From the NCBI GenBank assembly GCA_015847255.1, contig JADLZK010007844.1:231547-295546 (forward strand): 64,000 nt of DNA, in the 5' to 3' direction. The position numbers and the translations under genes are program-made. The DNA comes from Hyparrhenia diplandra (taxonomy: Eukaryota > Streptophyta > Magnoliopsida > Poales > Poaceae). The notes under the pieces were generated by a model. That model was not told the DNA's origin. It ran no database searches and worked only from the letters and a program-made list of their open reading frames with translations. Below, in pieces: positions 34,240 through 45,500 of this stretch. How positions within the stretch are numbered: the first letter of the stretch is position 1; every line of letters starts with the position of its first letter.

Positions 34240-34640
34240 CATATGTTTCCTTCCATGCATAGGTGACGACTTGGGCTGATTTCGCATTTTGGTGAAATTA
34301 AACGTTTCCTCTGTCACTAACAATTGCGTTTTTGTGTGGTTATCCCAATATTAGAGGATTCCAATGGGGATGAGATGCATCCAGATTCTCAGCAGCACAC
34401 ATGAAGCTTTAGCGCAACCCTGAACACTGCAAGACCATCCTGTTATGTGGAGTCCATAACTGCATTTAAAATAAGGAGAGCAACTTGCCTAAACTGAATA
34501 CTGCCAGCCTTTCAAGGGCCTGACGTGCACACACGACGAGATCCATGTGTCGAGTTCCTTCGCATGCAGAAACAGTTAAGCATGTGCAAAGTATCACACG
34601 ACCTAGTGTAAGAATGTGAGAAAGCAAACGAGAGGATGCA
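34240..34640 (+). ncRNA. PHAS-like unit D1
   Basis: The site at 34365-34386 lies in a unit shared with D2 (45080-45500). A TATA-like CATGTATATGTG at about 34218 lies about 145 bases upstream of the site, but it is a weak box. Inferred phasiRNA precursor. Confidence 0.45.
34365..34386 (+). promoter_or_regulatory. miR2118-like target site, unit D1
   Basis: Contains GGGATGAGATGCATCCAGAT. 15 of 22 positions match the recalled canonical complement. Confidence 0.5.
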
Positions 34641-35913
34641 ACAGGGTCGCGCTGATTTCGGATTTATATTGGGTCTATAGTCATCAACCATAGTAATTGA
34701 TTTTTTTTCTTCCCCAAAAGGGTCGTAAAATAATATATATTAACACCAGAATGAGTTGTCACACATCAATCCACGTGTAATAAAAACTGATACAGCCAAT
34801 TCTAGAAACTACTTAGCAGATTTTGGCTCGATTCAACCAACATGGAGATGCAAGAGAAACAGTAGATTGCTGTTTGCAAAAGATTACTCCAGAAAGATGA
34901 AAAACAATGGCAAAAAGAGTAAAAGGTAAAACAATAGATTGATTTGGTTCCTTATATTTATAGGTCGGTTGGACTAATCCCATGGACACTTAAAACTTCA
35001 TTCTCGATGGCGTAATTTACTTGTCTTCTGGACTACAAATTTAGCTTTCTATATATATGCAGTTCTGTCATATCACTAAGAGGAATGGAATAGCGAAGTT
35101 CAAACCTCACATTCGGCCTAAACAGATTCGAAAATTTGCTAAGCTAATTTTCTCAAAATCAACTAGTGTTGGCTAATTTGGGATCGAACAAATATACATT
35201 GTTATATGGGGTAACCTCTCTTGTTTGTTGAAAATACGTCAAACTGGAGCTATGAAAATATGTATCACAACTGCAACAACTTCATCACTGCTGGTTCTAA
35301 AGTGCTCATCATCATCGGTTTTTCGCCCTCATTGATGAAAGTCAGTTGCAAACCAGCAATGAAAATATGCATTAGTTATTCTGGGCTAGCTACCCTCAGT
35401 TTGGTGTCATATTTAACACTATCATGGCAGACACATAACATGAAATTTATGTGTGTGGTACCCCTCCGATTTGTACAACTTTAGATACCGCATTATGTCT
35501 TAGCCTTTTGCTGTCTTTACCTCGCTCATTAGCTGGGCTGAATAATGTTTCTCTTTTGTAGATGTGTAAGACTTATGGCTTTGAGTTGTATCGTGACTAT
35601 CAGCTGTGTACGTACTATTCAGAGATGGTACAAGCTGGAACTTTTTTCCCTTGTCAAAAAACACAAAAAAATTAATTGTTCTTTTGTCACAAAAACATCC
35701 ACTATATATTGCCTACATGTTACTATTTAAAGCAGGGAAATTAATTGTTGTTGTCTGATGTCTATAGAGCACCAAAATATTGGGTTTCAATGCATAAGAA
35801 AAATCATGTGCATTGTGACTTGTCTCTTTCCTATTTAATTCTTTACCACGACAGAAAAAATGAATTGGGATTCCTAATTGATCCTTACGATACGTTTCAT
35901 GCAAACGGAGGAG
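34641..35913 (+). promoter_or_regulatory. D1 3' flank and E3 upstream region
   Basis: Matches 45500-46830 throughout and, inverted, 20500-21330. Typical blocks are GATGTCTATAGAGCACCAAAATATTGG at 35758 and TTGTAGATGTGTAAGACTTATGG at 35556. No ORF is conserved between copies. Confidence 0.5.
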
Positions 35914-35949
35914 CCTTATATAAACTATGTTGACCTCAGTTTTCTCAGT

Positions 35950-36480
35950 TTAGCACCACTGGGTTTTAGGCGTCACAAAAAAACAATTATACTCATGTAC
36001 ACACTTCACAGAAGACAAAAAAAAGGAAGAAAATTACAGTGTTGTCAGTGGTTACATTAGTATAGGGATGGGATGGGTCCGGAATTTCAGGGCAAGAATG
36101 ATCTGCTCAAGAAGAATTTGAGCTTCGTCATATACGATGGGCCTGCTTGAAACAGACATCGAATCGGAGCTGCAGCAAGCCAGTTAGCAATACCACCGGG
36201 CATCAAAGTGCTCATGGACTTGTATTGTCAGATGTTTTTTTGATGGCATTGTATTATCAGATGTTGCTTTCAAGACCAGGCAAACGGAACATGGCTGCAA
36301 CTAAACCAGCAACAAGACTCGTCGTCTTTAACAAGATGTTCACCCCGTTTGAACTTCTCTTACTTCATTTGACCTTCTTTATCGGACCCGGGTCATTGGC
36401 ATTTCAATGATACATGTTTTCAAGCCTATATGGTAGGCAGGGGAACAATGTAGCAGCACACAGCTAGTGCATGGTGGGTC
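35950..36480 (+). ncRNA. PHAS-like unit E3
   Basis: TATA CCTTATATAAAC is at 35914-35925 and the site at 36063-36084. Homologous to E1 and E2 in inverted orientation, and to E4, which lacks the site. A frame at 36147-36410 recurs in E2 (inverted) and E4 as DNA homology only. Inferred phasiRNA precursor. Confidence 0.55.
36063..36084 (+). promoter_or_regulatory. miR2118-like target site, unit E3
   Basis: Contains GGGATGGGATGGGTCCGGAA. 17 of 22 positions match the recalled canonical complement. It has drifted from E1 and E2 at two positions. Confidence 0.55.
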
Positions 36481-37924
36481 AGGTAGCAAGAGGATCGAGC
36501 GGACACAGTTATTAGCGCTGGTGTTCTATTAACAAACTTTGGGCTTCACCATTAACGTTGGTTTTTTTGTTTCAGCTTAGTGATCAGCTCTATCGTTGAA
36601 CCTGAGTTGTTTTTCTCTTTCTATTTGACAAAATAGCTTCTTATGATGGACAAAAAGATCAAGATTAACATAACCATATCTTTTCTTTTTCTTTTGACGG
36701 TGGGTTATCCTTTCTTCTGACAGAATGTGTTGTCCTTATAGACTCATTTGGCTCTTCCTGCGATGGTATTTTTTGTGTTGAATGTTTTGTTTTGAGTAGC
36801 CATAGAGTAGTATATAAAATTTATTTATAGTTGATCCTAGCTACATGCAAAACATAAAACAACTTAGAGACGGACCTTTGTCTGTGGTTGTATGTTCTGT
36901 CTTTATATGCGTCTTTATGATAGATTCGAGGCTCTTAGAGACAGAACCTCGTCTATAAGGTTGTACATGCCCTAAGCAGGGCATATATACACATACAGTG
37001 GCAGGCAAAAAAAAAATAGTGTTATACGGGTTATTAAATGAAGAACTAATAACGTGTCGTGATCACTGGTATAAAAACGTTACAGGTAAGTGTCATTAGT
37101 GATTTTAGTTATTTAATAACTTCTGTCACTCTTTACTAGTACTTGGTTGTTCTATGTAAAGTTATCATAGGGTGGTGTGTGTTTTTGCTTTCAACAAATC
37201 TAGAGTAGGATGTGAGGTGTTTGTATATTAAAAATGGGATCCAGATCGAGCTGATTTTGTTAGATGTAGAGCACTTGGAGCTGTCCCAAACAAGCCCAAA
37301 AAGTGCAGGCTACGTACTTCTGATCTCCACACTCCAATTCACTAACTATGAATCATGCCATAGATTTCAGAGGGGTCTATCCTGTAGCAAAGAAGTTAAT
37401 TCACCAGAATCGGAAATGAATGGATTTCATGAAGAATGGTTCAGATTTTTCACGTTAATTAGACAGGTTGGTAGACAATAAATATAATGGCTATGTGCAC
37501 TTGAAAATTGAAATAATGAATGACAAAGGCCATATGACGGTTAGAGCCTAAGACTCCTACTTATAAGTACATATCCTTGTGCGTGTTGGTGGTAGCGAGT
37601 AGGAATCAGCTTAAAACGAGTGCAACAGTATGGGGAGAGATAGAGTGAAAGTATGGGTGATCGAAGAACAACAAAGCTTATTATGATTTTGTGACCAGGA
37701 GGCATCTGGGATAAGGCTATCTATGGTGTAGAGTTTTGATGTACAAAAAAATTCATAGACTGAGCGCTGGAGCAGGTAACTGTGTGACGCCATGTTTGGG
37801 AAACCTCCCATATATTCTCTTCCAAGTGGAAGTAACTGAATCTTTGTTCGAGGACATCTTCCAGTCGAAAAGATTATCCATTCATCCTTGAGATAGTCTC
37901 TTGGTGATTGGCCGACCCTCTGAT
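36481..37924 (+). repeat. E3 3' flank, repeat blocks H3 and F3
   Basis: 36500-36950 matches the inverse of 15850-16250. 36960-37215 matches H2. 37250-37560 matches the inverse of 14440-14720. 37610-37924 matches the inverse of F1 (14040-14360). F3 is interrupted at 37925 by a LINE fragment. No gene is present. Confidence 0.55.
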
Positions 37925-38697
37925 TTTTTTTTTTTTTGAAATTAAACCAGGGGGGAGAGCTTCCCCACCTTCTCATTGCATTTCAAAAAAGCGCACGCTC
38001 CTAGACTTACTAGGCAGCAGCTCGAGGTTTACAGGTTTGGAGAATTACAAGCTCGAAGGTGAGCACACCAGTCGTTAAGACTGCTTACAAGGTTGCGAGG
38101 AAGCCGTTTCCTCCAAATGAATGAATCGTCACACACTTTTGAAATGACTACATGTTGGCTAAAAATCTCGTTATGGAAGACGTGGCTGTTGCGAGCATCC
38201 CAAATACGCCAAAGAATGGTGAGAAAGATGAATGGCCAGAGTCGGCAGTCCAGCCCTGCTGGAGGTGATGCATTCAAACGGCTTCATCGACATGGAGACA
38301 ACACTCTCCATTCTAACCATAGTCCAGATGAGGGAGCTCCGGGCACACCTGTAGAATACATGGTCCCTGTCTTCATCTCGTTGGGAGCAGCGTTCGCACT
38401 GAGTTGTTTGGACGATGTGTTTTGCATGGAGATTTACTCTTGTGCTGAGCCGGTCTTTGAAAAAGAGCCAGGCAAAGATCTTGACTTTGTTCGGCACCCT
38501 TGTTCGCCAGATGCGTTGGCCATGAATGTCATCAGCATCCCCTGCACAATCTAGCACTGCATATGCATCCCTAGTCGTGTAGGGACGACCGGTATGCTTC
38601 AGCAGCCGCACATCCTGCTCGTCGTTCAGTGTGATTTCCTGCAAAGTAGAGAGTAGGCTGTCTAGCTCGAGACTAGCAGCAGCATGGTGGTGTGAGA
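37925..38697 (-). mobile_element. 5'-truncated LINE fragment with poly(A) tail
   Basis: The T-run at 37924-37937 on the plus strand is the poly(A) tail of a minus-strand element. It sits in F3, whose sequence resumes near 38698 (GGCTGTAACATCGGCC). A clear target duplication was not found, and a few bases of the empty site seem lost. Confidence 0.75.
38029..38644 (-). pseudogene. LINE ORF2 C-terminus (zf-RVT region), frameshifted
   Basis: The frame 38644-38171 contains RPYTTRDAYAVL, IWRTRVPNKVKIFAWLFFKD and a zinc-like CERCSQRDEDRDHVFYRCAR cluster, typical of the zf-RVT region after plant LINE RT. The continuing LTILWRIWDARNSHVFHNEI motif is in another frame (38277-38029), so one frame break lies at about 38240. 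RT and endonuclease are absent. It is distinct from the other LINE copies here. Confidence 0.8.
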
Positions 38698-39537
38698 GAA
38701 GAGGGCTGTAACATCGGCCTGTAAATATAGGTGAAAGCTCTGGTATTAAATCTGTTCTGTCTGTGAAAGTGTAAATGCGACGTGAGCCTGAAACCAGTGG
38801 TGTATGGCCGGGTTTATTTGATTTCAGTACAATGTGGCCTCAAGGTCCATCTCAGCTGCGATCCACCTCCATGTAGTAGACAAGAAAAACAGCTTGCTGG
38901 AAGTTGTGTGTCACCACCAAAAAAATGCGACGGGGGGAACAGCCCACCCATGTTTCATTAAGAAGAAAGTCACAGCAACCAACCGTGGAAGAAAGTCACA
39001 GAAACCATTTATCTGATGGAACAGCCCTGTTGCCAGCCGGATCGAACACTGGGCAGGAACTCGCCAGCCAGTGGCATTTGCCATTGCACCATGAACCCTT
39101 TTGCAAGCTGTGTGTCACCACACAAAAGTTCAGTTTGATAGTGTTTCTTCAATTGTTTGGTAATCTATTTTTGTTGCACTGCAGAAAACATTTCTAGTGA
39201 ATTCCAGCACCAGTATTTTGCCCTTTCTATCAAAAAAAGAGTTTGATAGTGCTTCAATGCTGTTTCGAGACATTAGAAATCTATCGATAACTAGGAAAAA
39301 TAACAACAAACGGCCGGGTTTCGACTTCATAAGTTTGGTGTTTGGTTTCTACGAAAGTTTGTAGTCATCATACTGCCATCTTCCTGGCCATCCTTCCACA
39401 TAGCTTGTGCGTGTGGATGCACCGCTGGTTACCACACGAACGCTGGCCTCCAGCCTTGACCCCTTGGATTGCTATTTGGCTCGACAACCTCAGCTCGCAT
39501 CCTGCCCGGAAATCTGGGATTCCACATGTGCCTGCTA
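38698..39537 (+). repeat. Repeat block G3
   Basis: Matches the inverse of G1 (9960-10700) and G2. It is interrupted at 39538 by a TIR element and resumes at 40901 (AGGTGTCTCATGCACTACG). The empty site is visible in G1 as CCTGCTAAGGTGTC (read inverted). Confidence 0.6.
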
Positions 39538-40898
39538 TGAGCATCTCCAGCCAGCCCCTAAAAAGTGACCTCCTATTTCTAATTTTGAGGCCAACTGATA
39601 GAATTTGAGGACCTTAATTCTCTCCCAACTCCAGTGGATCTCTACAACTCAAGCCCCCAAATTCATCCCTGCATCAGATGACATGTGGGGCCAACTTGTC
39701 ATTCTCTCTCATGTTCATCATCTATTGACGACTAGCGAAGGCCAGGTGCCACCGGGAGTGGGCTCGTTGGAGCTGCGGGGGGTAGGCTCGCCGCCGGGAC
39801 TTCGCTCGACGGCCACGCGGAGGCCGGGAGTGCCGAGCAGCCGCCATGCTTGAAAGCCACTGGGGGGGGAGGAGCGGCGCACTGCGGGGGGGAGCCACCG
39901 CGCCATGAGGGAGTAGCTGTGTCAAGAAGGTCGCTCCAGGGGAGCTGACGCATCGGGTACAGCAGTGGCCGGGAGCCGCATGCCTGCCCCCCGCTCGGGC
40001 GAGTAGGACCGGTTTGTTAGCGAAAAAGAGGGCTTCGCTCCCCTCTTGCCGCGGCGCCCGCCTCGCGTGACGTGCCTGCTGCGCCTCCCCCACGCGCCAC
40101 GGGACGACGGCCTCGAGCTTGGTGGCGGCCGGTGAGGCGGCTCACATGAACAGGTCCATGTTAAGACCTGCCCCGAGGGCCTCGCCGAAGGCGCCCACGT
40201 GTTGCCGGGTCGTGGCCGCTGGCGCGCCGGTGGCGCATGCCGGTCGCGTGACGCCCGACAGATCGGATCGCGGACGTCCCGCGACGATGAGGTAGCGCGC
40301 CGTCGACGGCTACCTCACCTTCAAAGGCATGTTCTTCCGGGACCAGGACGAAGAGGCACGTCGGCGTGCTCCGTGCTAGGGTGGCCGCCGCTGGGCGGCT
40401 CTAGATCTGTGGCACGATCTTCCCCGTGACTCCCTTACTGACCTTGCTCGCCTCTCCCTCTTGCACCGCTGCTGCGTGCGCAGTCGCAACTACCATGGCC
40501 GACCTCTCGTTGCCATGTTCTAGCTGCTCCGCTACTGCCGTGGGCGAGCTCACGTGGTCGGGGCGACTCGAGCCATCTCGGATGGAACCACGGCCAACGG
40601 CAGGTGCGCCGCACGCCGGCGCGGGCGGACGGCGATCAAGTCGGCGGGCACGGAAGTGGGGCCGGCAGGTGCGGGGCGACGGACGGACCCGACACGCGAC
40701 AGGAGGAAGAGGAAAATTTGTGTGGGACCCTCAAATTGGAGGGGATTAGAGGTTTCTAGATCTTGGGGCCTGAGATTATAATTTGGGGTGTCATGAAAAA
40801 TAGGAGCTCATTTAGGAGCTCCATTGGAGTTGATTTTCTTGACTTAGCTCCTAACTTTTAGGGTAGGGGCTAAAGTAGAGGGGCCATTAGAGATGCTC
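39538..40898. mobile_element. TIR DNA element with GC-rich interior
   Basis: Ends are TGAGCATCTCCAGCCAGCCCC and, inverted, GAGCATCTCTAATGGCCCC, with further inverted similarity inward (GGAGCTCCTATTT-like blocks near the right end). G1 supplies the empty site and shows a 2-3 bp duplication (TA or CTA). The interior (39720-40740) is very GC-rich with long overlapping frames on both strands and no recognised protein. It may be captured gene sequence. The superfamily is uncertain (mariner- or Harbinger-like). Confidence 0.6.
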
Positions 40899-41187
40899 TA
40901 AGGTGTCTCATGCACTACGTACCAGAGGTAGAAGTCCAAATCAGAAACGGGTGGGGAATGAGGTCGGAGAATCGGGGTGCTTTGACTGGGCTCGCTCAGG
41001 CTGCATTATGGACTGGAATCGCAAGACCAAAACATGGACGAGGAGGGCCATGATTAGAAATTGAATAGCATTATCAGCTATTGGGCATCTAGATAGCTAG
41101 TGGATTCCCCCACGTGTTGCCGCTGAGTATAAAGGAGAATTCTTTGAGTTACAATATTACTATCACCCTCCTATTCTTTTTCTTTCT

Positions 41188-41219
<32 letters not shown>

Positions 41220-41530
41220 CTTTTTCTTTTCTTTTTTTTCTCTATACCAACGGGTCTCACTTATAATTTTATCAAAATATATACTTGTGAGATATTGTTT
41301 TAAAGGATTTATTAAAATAAATTTAATGGTGTAATCAGAATTTGATTTATTTTTTTGGTTCAAGAGTTATAACCTTTTTATGCCCATAGACATGTGGGGC
41401 ATGTTGATGACGTGGCGCAAGGAAGGGTTAGTGAGTTGGTGAGGTGTGGCATGCTAGTGGGGTGTTAGTGGGATGGTGAGGTGGTATGCTTGCATGTAAA
41501 GAGAATTAACTAGTAGGGGATGCAAACATA
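40899..41530. other. G3 remainder and unassigned AT-rich sequence with a long pyrimidine tract
   Basis: 40901-41020 completes G3. A nearly pure C/T tract of about 80 bases, including a run of about 30 T, lies at 41167-41243. The rest is AT-rich, with GTGGCGCAAGG and GGGTTAGTGAGTTGGTGAGG repeats near 41420-41490. No gene is present. Confidence 0.45.
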
Positions 41531-42225
41531 AGTGAGGCGGCGGCCCGTAACAGTTAGGAACATGGTCTTCCGGCGATTGTAATTGTCACCGGCACGATCC
41601 AGAACCTGGGGCACGAGAACTTTGATGTTGAGGACGTCGATGGCGGCATTGTTGACGGTGGCGTGCTTGGCCGTGACGTATCCAGGGCGGCGGCGCGATC
41701 AGCAGCCCTGGCGGCGGCGGGCGTCCTCGGCTGCACGGTCGCGCTCCTCCCGGCGGACGCGGGCAGCGCGCTTCGATGTCCATCTCGGCCATCGGATCGG
41801 TGAGGACGGACGCGGCGACGAAGAAGATCGGGCGGATCGCGCGGCGAAGATCGCGGTGACGAGGAACGACCAGCGCGACATAGATCACAACGTGTCGGGC
41901 AAATGGGATCGGGCGAGTGGAACCCGAAGCGACAAGCGCGGCGTAGGCGACCAGCGCAACGTAGGCGATCATGCGCGACGTACATCACGACGCGTCGGGC
42001 GAACGGGATCGGGCGAGATCGGGCGAGTGGAACCGGGCGGCGATCAGGCCTGGAGGCGGCTTGCGGGCGCGTGGGTGGCGGCGGCAGCGGCTAGGGGATG
42101 CGTGTGGGGCGCGGATGAGGGAGTGGGCGGCGAGTGAAGATCACCCAGCTACGGCAGCGGCGCGGCTTAGGGTTAGGTGTTGCGGAAGCGAGAGGTCATG
42201 GAAACAAACCGTCTCATGATACCAT
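41530..42225 (-). pseudogene. Copia-type 5' region with gag N-terminal fragment
   Basis: On the minus strand, from the LTR edge: TGGTATCATGAG, an iMet-tRNA-type copia PBS (canonical TGGTATCAGAGC) with changes, then a GC-rich leader. A gag-like segment follows near 41650-41540 that reads VLNIKVLVPQVLDRAGDNYN then a KTMFLTVTG-like block, resembling the start of copia gag. It breaks off at about 41530. Long frames on both strands are GC artefacts. Confidence 0.55.
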
Positions 42226-42328
42226 GATAGAGAGTGATTGGGGAATATTAATTGTATTACCATGAGTGATCAGCCTACATATATATAGGCACAGTGGACA
42301 GGCCCACTTGCCATATTCCATTCTAACA
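42226..42328 (-). mobile_element. Very short (103 bp) copia-type LTR
   Basis: On the minus strand it runs from TGTTAGAATGG to CTCTCTATCA (TG...CA ends), with a TATATATA promoter-like box in the middle, immediately followed by the PBS. No second LTR is visible near 41530, so this is the 5' end of a truncated element. The flank at 42329 is A-family sequence, so the insertion was into an A unit just past its TATA box. Confidence 0.55.
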
Positions 42329-42404
42329 ATTGAGCTACACTACACCATCGAACTGACAAGAAAACCAGTGAATGATAGTTATTTTTTTTGCTGTAGCAGA
42401 TCAT
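42329..42404 (+). repeat. A-family remnant (A0)
   Basis: GCTACACTACACCATCGAAC to CAGTAGCAGATCA-like sequence matches the leader of A3, A5 and A9 between TATA and site. It then switches abruptly to B upstream sequence at about 42405. Neither TATA nor site survives. Confidence 0.6.
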
Positions 42405-43084
42405 ATATGTGGTACGTTTTAGGTAGTATTAGTTGTAGGAGATTCCCTTACAACCATGTGGCCCCACATGTTCTAGGTTTGGAGATTTTTCATGCCACTT
42501 TTTCTTTTTTTGAGAATTACATGGTACAACACAGATATTCACAACACACATGCACACTCACCCTTATGAACATGCGTGCACGCAAAGCCTATCCCTATGA
42601 GCATCTCCGAAAGATTGTGCGCCAGGCACATCTGGAGATTCCCTAAGTCATCATTAGCGCATGTCGTTGTCGACGGGAATATCGTTTACCCCTTAACGCA
42701 TAGCGCTAGTAAATCCTTGAAAAATCCGAGCAAAAGGTGCAAGCACTAGGATTTAAACCCTGGTAGGTAGAGTCCATTGAACCATCCTACCATTGGACTA
42801 TAAGCCAATTCACTTCATGCCACATTTTGTTTCAGAACATAGCATGAGAATCATCATCCTTGGTGGTTGTTTTAGTTCTTAGAGATTTTTACCCCGCGGC
42901 TGTGAGAAATAATAACAACAGAAAGTCGTGCACAAGAGAAGAAAAAAAAATAACTATAGCGTAAGTCCGAATACTGAATGGTGATCCTATTCGCATCCAA
43001 AAGAATGTACCACACTTTAATATTGTTATATAGGCTGGGTGGATGGTGGAATAATCAATGAGGGTGTAAACTCTCCGTTTTCTT
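42405..43084 (+). promoter_or_regulatory. Upstream region of unit B3
   Basis: Copy of 30590-31308, including the SINE. Gives the left end of the block III duplication. Confidence 0.6.
42504..42813 (-). mobile_element. tRNA-derived SINE in B3 upstream region
   Basis: Same SINE at the same site as 30736-31035, with the same flanking repeat (TTCATGCCAC at 42489-42498 and 42814-42823). It therefore came with the segmental duplication. The B-box-like GGGTTTAAATCC on the minus strand is clearer here (near 42751-42762). Confidence 0.75.
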
Positions 43085-43119
43085 CTATATACAGAGAGCT
43101 AGAGCTGTGGAGACCTACG

Positions 43120-43660
43120 AAGGAGCTAGGCATGTTATAAAACACACTTGAATACTTCCTGGCTCCACACAGACAATAGTATGAGCATAAAAATATTGAT
43201 GGAGCGTGGCAATGGGAATTTGGCGACGACCCAGCCACAAAAGCATTCTGAGTTATTGGTGAGGATGGGATGCATCGGGAATTCTAGATCCAGCAGAGAT
43301 GTAAAATGTATAGCAAAGGAACATTCTTCTGCCACCAACTTCATAGGTGTAGCATGTTTCTATCAGGCTCCTTGCGCGGTCTGTTTCTATCAGCTTCTAT
43401 CATCCCTTCAAAGAGGAAATAGCATGGAAAAGTCTTGAGGACTGGCACCAAAGTGCCAAAAAGTAGGAGCAAGGACATTTCCATGAGTGGTAGCAAGGGC
43501 AGTGGCAGCCTAGCGAGCGTGCCAAGGTCGGCACCGTCAGCGTTCAGTTTCCTCTTCCTCCTATGGTCCATCATGTCCGTGCGCCTAGTCGAGCTGGATA
43601 TATGTTCTCGTCGTCCTCTTTCCTGTGTACACCCCATCAGTTTTTGATTACCATGTAGAT
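43120..43660 (+). ncRNA. PHAS-like unit B3
   Basis: TATA CTATATACA is at 43085-43093 and the site at 43260-43281. Closely similar to B2. Inferred phasiRNA precursor. Confidence 0.6.
43260..43281 (+). promoter_or_regulatory. miR2118-like target site, unit B3
   Basis: Contains GAGGATGGGATGCATCGGGA. 17 of 22 positions match the recalled canonical complement; it is the best B site. Confidence 0.6.
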
Positions 43661-44297
43661 GACAATCTTCTCCAATTCCACTTGGAGGTATCATCTGTAA
43701 TCTCTGCTCCCAATCAAGGACGGGCTTCGATCAGGTAGGCTTGTTGCACAGTAATGTACATACAGCTCTCAGTTTCATCCGAGGAAGAGAGAGAGAGAGA
43801 GGATATAGCCAATTGCCACGACACCATCACGAACAAATTTTAAATTTTATGAATACTTTTCTTATTTAAATATCAGTAAATACAAATTAAAAGTACCTGG
43901 AAGCACCTAGCTAGAGTACTTTTCCAACCATTGTAAATAAGCTCATATTTATTTATTTATAATTGAAAAAGTGAAACATTATACCTGGACAATAAATCCA
44001 GAGCATGGATCTTTTTTCTTCTGATGTTTCTTCTTGTTTCTAATTAGAGGATGATCTCTATTCTTCTTTCATATTTCTTTACTTCATCTGCACGAGACAG
44101 CATGAAAAAATTAAGAGGTTCAAGTAGATGTTTTCTCCAGTAAATTCATCTCAAATCATAAGATGGCAACTCACTGATAACTAAAGTACAAACTCATTAG
44201 GATTGATTAACTCTGCTATTTTTCTTATGAAAATCCTCTATACCAACGTTGGCCTCACTCTTTTGGGACAATGTGCATCAATGCATTGGGACTGCAG
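43661..44297 (+). promoter_or_regulatory. B3 3' flank and C3 upstream region
   Basis: Copy of 31870-32640 with small deletions and a shorter GA tract (43786-43801). No gene is present. Confidence 0.5.
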
Positions 44298-44329
44298 TTA
44301 TATAACCTTCGTCAACCTGAGTGATCACT

Positions 44330-44540
44330 GATGAGCTTGCTGAATTGCTGACTAGTTTATGGTTTTTAGAGAGGGTTGTTCAAATGTGGATGGGATGCAT
44401 CAGGAGTTTTAGTATGAACACAGGTAAGCACCCAGGTATATATCTAGCTCTATCAGCAGGGCGTAGTCTACAGACACTCTCAGTACCTTGGCATGTCTAT
44501 AGTCATAATGGACTGAATTGTCTAGGTCAGTGAGAGTCGG
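44330..44540 (+). ncRNA. PHAS-like unit C3
   Basis: TATA TTATATAAC is at 44298-44306 and the site at 44385-44406. Homologous to C2. Inferred phasiRNA precursor. Confidence 0.6.
44385..44406 (+). promoter_or_regulatory. miR2118-like target site, unit C3
   Basis: Contains TGGATGGGATGCATCAGGAG. 17 of 22 positions match the recalled canonical complement, with an uninterrupted GCATCAGGA on the seed side. Confidence 0.65.
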
Positions 44541-45079
44541 AGTTCAACTGGTCTCCATGGTTGTGGACTTGAATGTTCATCAGTTGAGTTTTCTGGAGAT
44601 GAGTTCTTCTGGATTGGCGTCTTCCAAGAGTCTCAAAACTTGTACGTGCAAATATCAAAGCATATAACAGATGCGTTGGCACATACATACTAGTGCAACA
44701 TATAAAAATTCCTATAAGAAAATTACACCAACCACATGAACCATCGCTGCCTGAACAACAGCCATAGCGTACGCCTCATTCGACACTGACGAACTGACCG
44801 ACTGACCATTTACCGACCTGCTCTACCATGTACACGTGCTCTAATTCATTGCGCCCCATGAAAGAGCAATTCCTCAAGATAAAACACAGGTTAGCCCCAG
44901 CTAGGGACGGACGGTGTGACACAGACTAGTACCAATGTTGACAGGTTTTCCACGTTCAATCAGGTCTCTTGTTGTTTATACGATTTGCTGCTAGTATTGT
45001 TACGACTAGTATAAATCAGCTGCAACTGGGTTGATGTGATAACAATCGGTTGGAACTAGTTGTGACTGTTGTTATTTCC

Positions 45080-45500
45080 TCCATGTATATGTGTGATGCA
45101 TATGTTTCATTCCATGAATAGGTGATGACCTGGGCAGATTTTCTCTGTCACTAACAATTGTGTTATTGTGAGGTTATCCCATTATTAGAGGATTCCAATC
45201 GGGATGAGATGCATCCGGATTCTCAGCAGCACACATGAAGCTTTAGCGCAACCCTGAACACTGCAAGACCATCTTGTTCCGTGGAGTCCATAACTGCATT
45301 CAAAATAAGGAGAGCAACTTGCACAAACCGAATGGCTGCCAGCCTTTCAAGGGCCGACGTGCACACACGACGAGATCCATGCGATGAGTTCCTTCTCAAA
45401 TACATGCTCGCGCGCGTGCAGACACAGTTAAGCGTTTTGTTGATGCCGAATCGGGTCAGTCACCAACAGGGGTTAGCATGTGCAAAGTATCACACGACCT
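45080..45500 (+). ncRNA. PHAS-like unit D2
   Basis: Copy of D1 with its site at 45199-45220. TATA is weak, as in D1 (CATGTATATGTG near 45082). Inferred phasiRNA precursor. Confidence 0.45.
45199..45220 (+). promoter_or_regulatory. miR2118-like target site, unit D2
   Basis: Contains GGGATGAGATGCATCCGGAT. 16 of 22 positions match the recalled canonical complement. Confidence 0.5.

Noticed and set aside
36147..36410. Frame recurring in E units as a conserved small protein
   Set aside because: Its start, end and frame differ among the E copies; DNA homology explains the likeness.
39408..39435. GTGGATGCACCGCTGG in block G as a target site (also inverted near 10097)
   Set aside because: Spacing within the motif is off and too few positions fit.
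41554..42137. Arg/Ala-rich frames as host genes
   Set aside because: They are GC artefacts over a copia leader and gag start.
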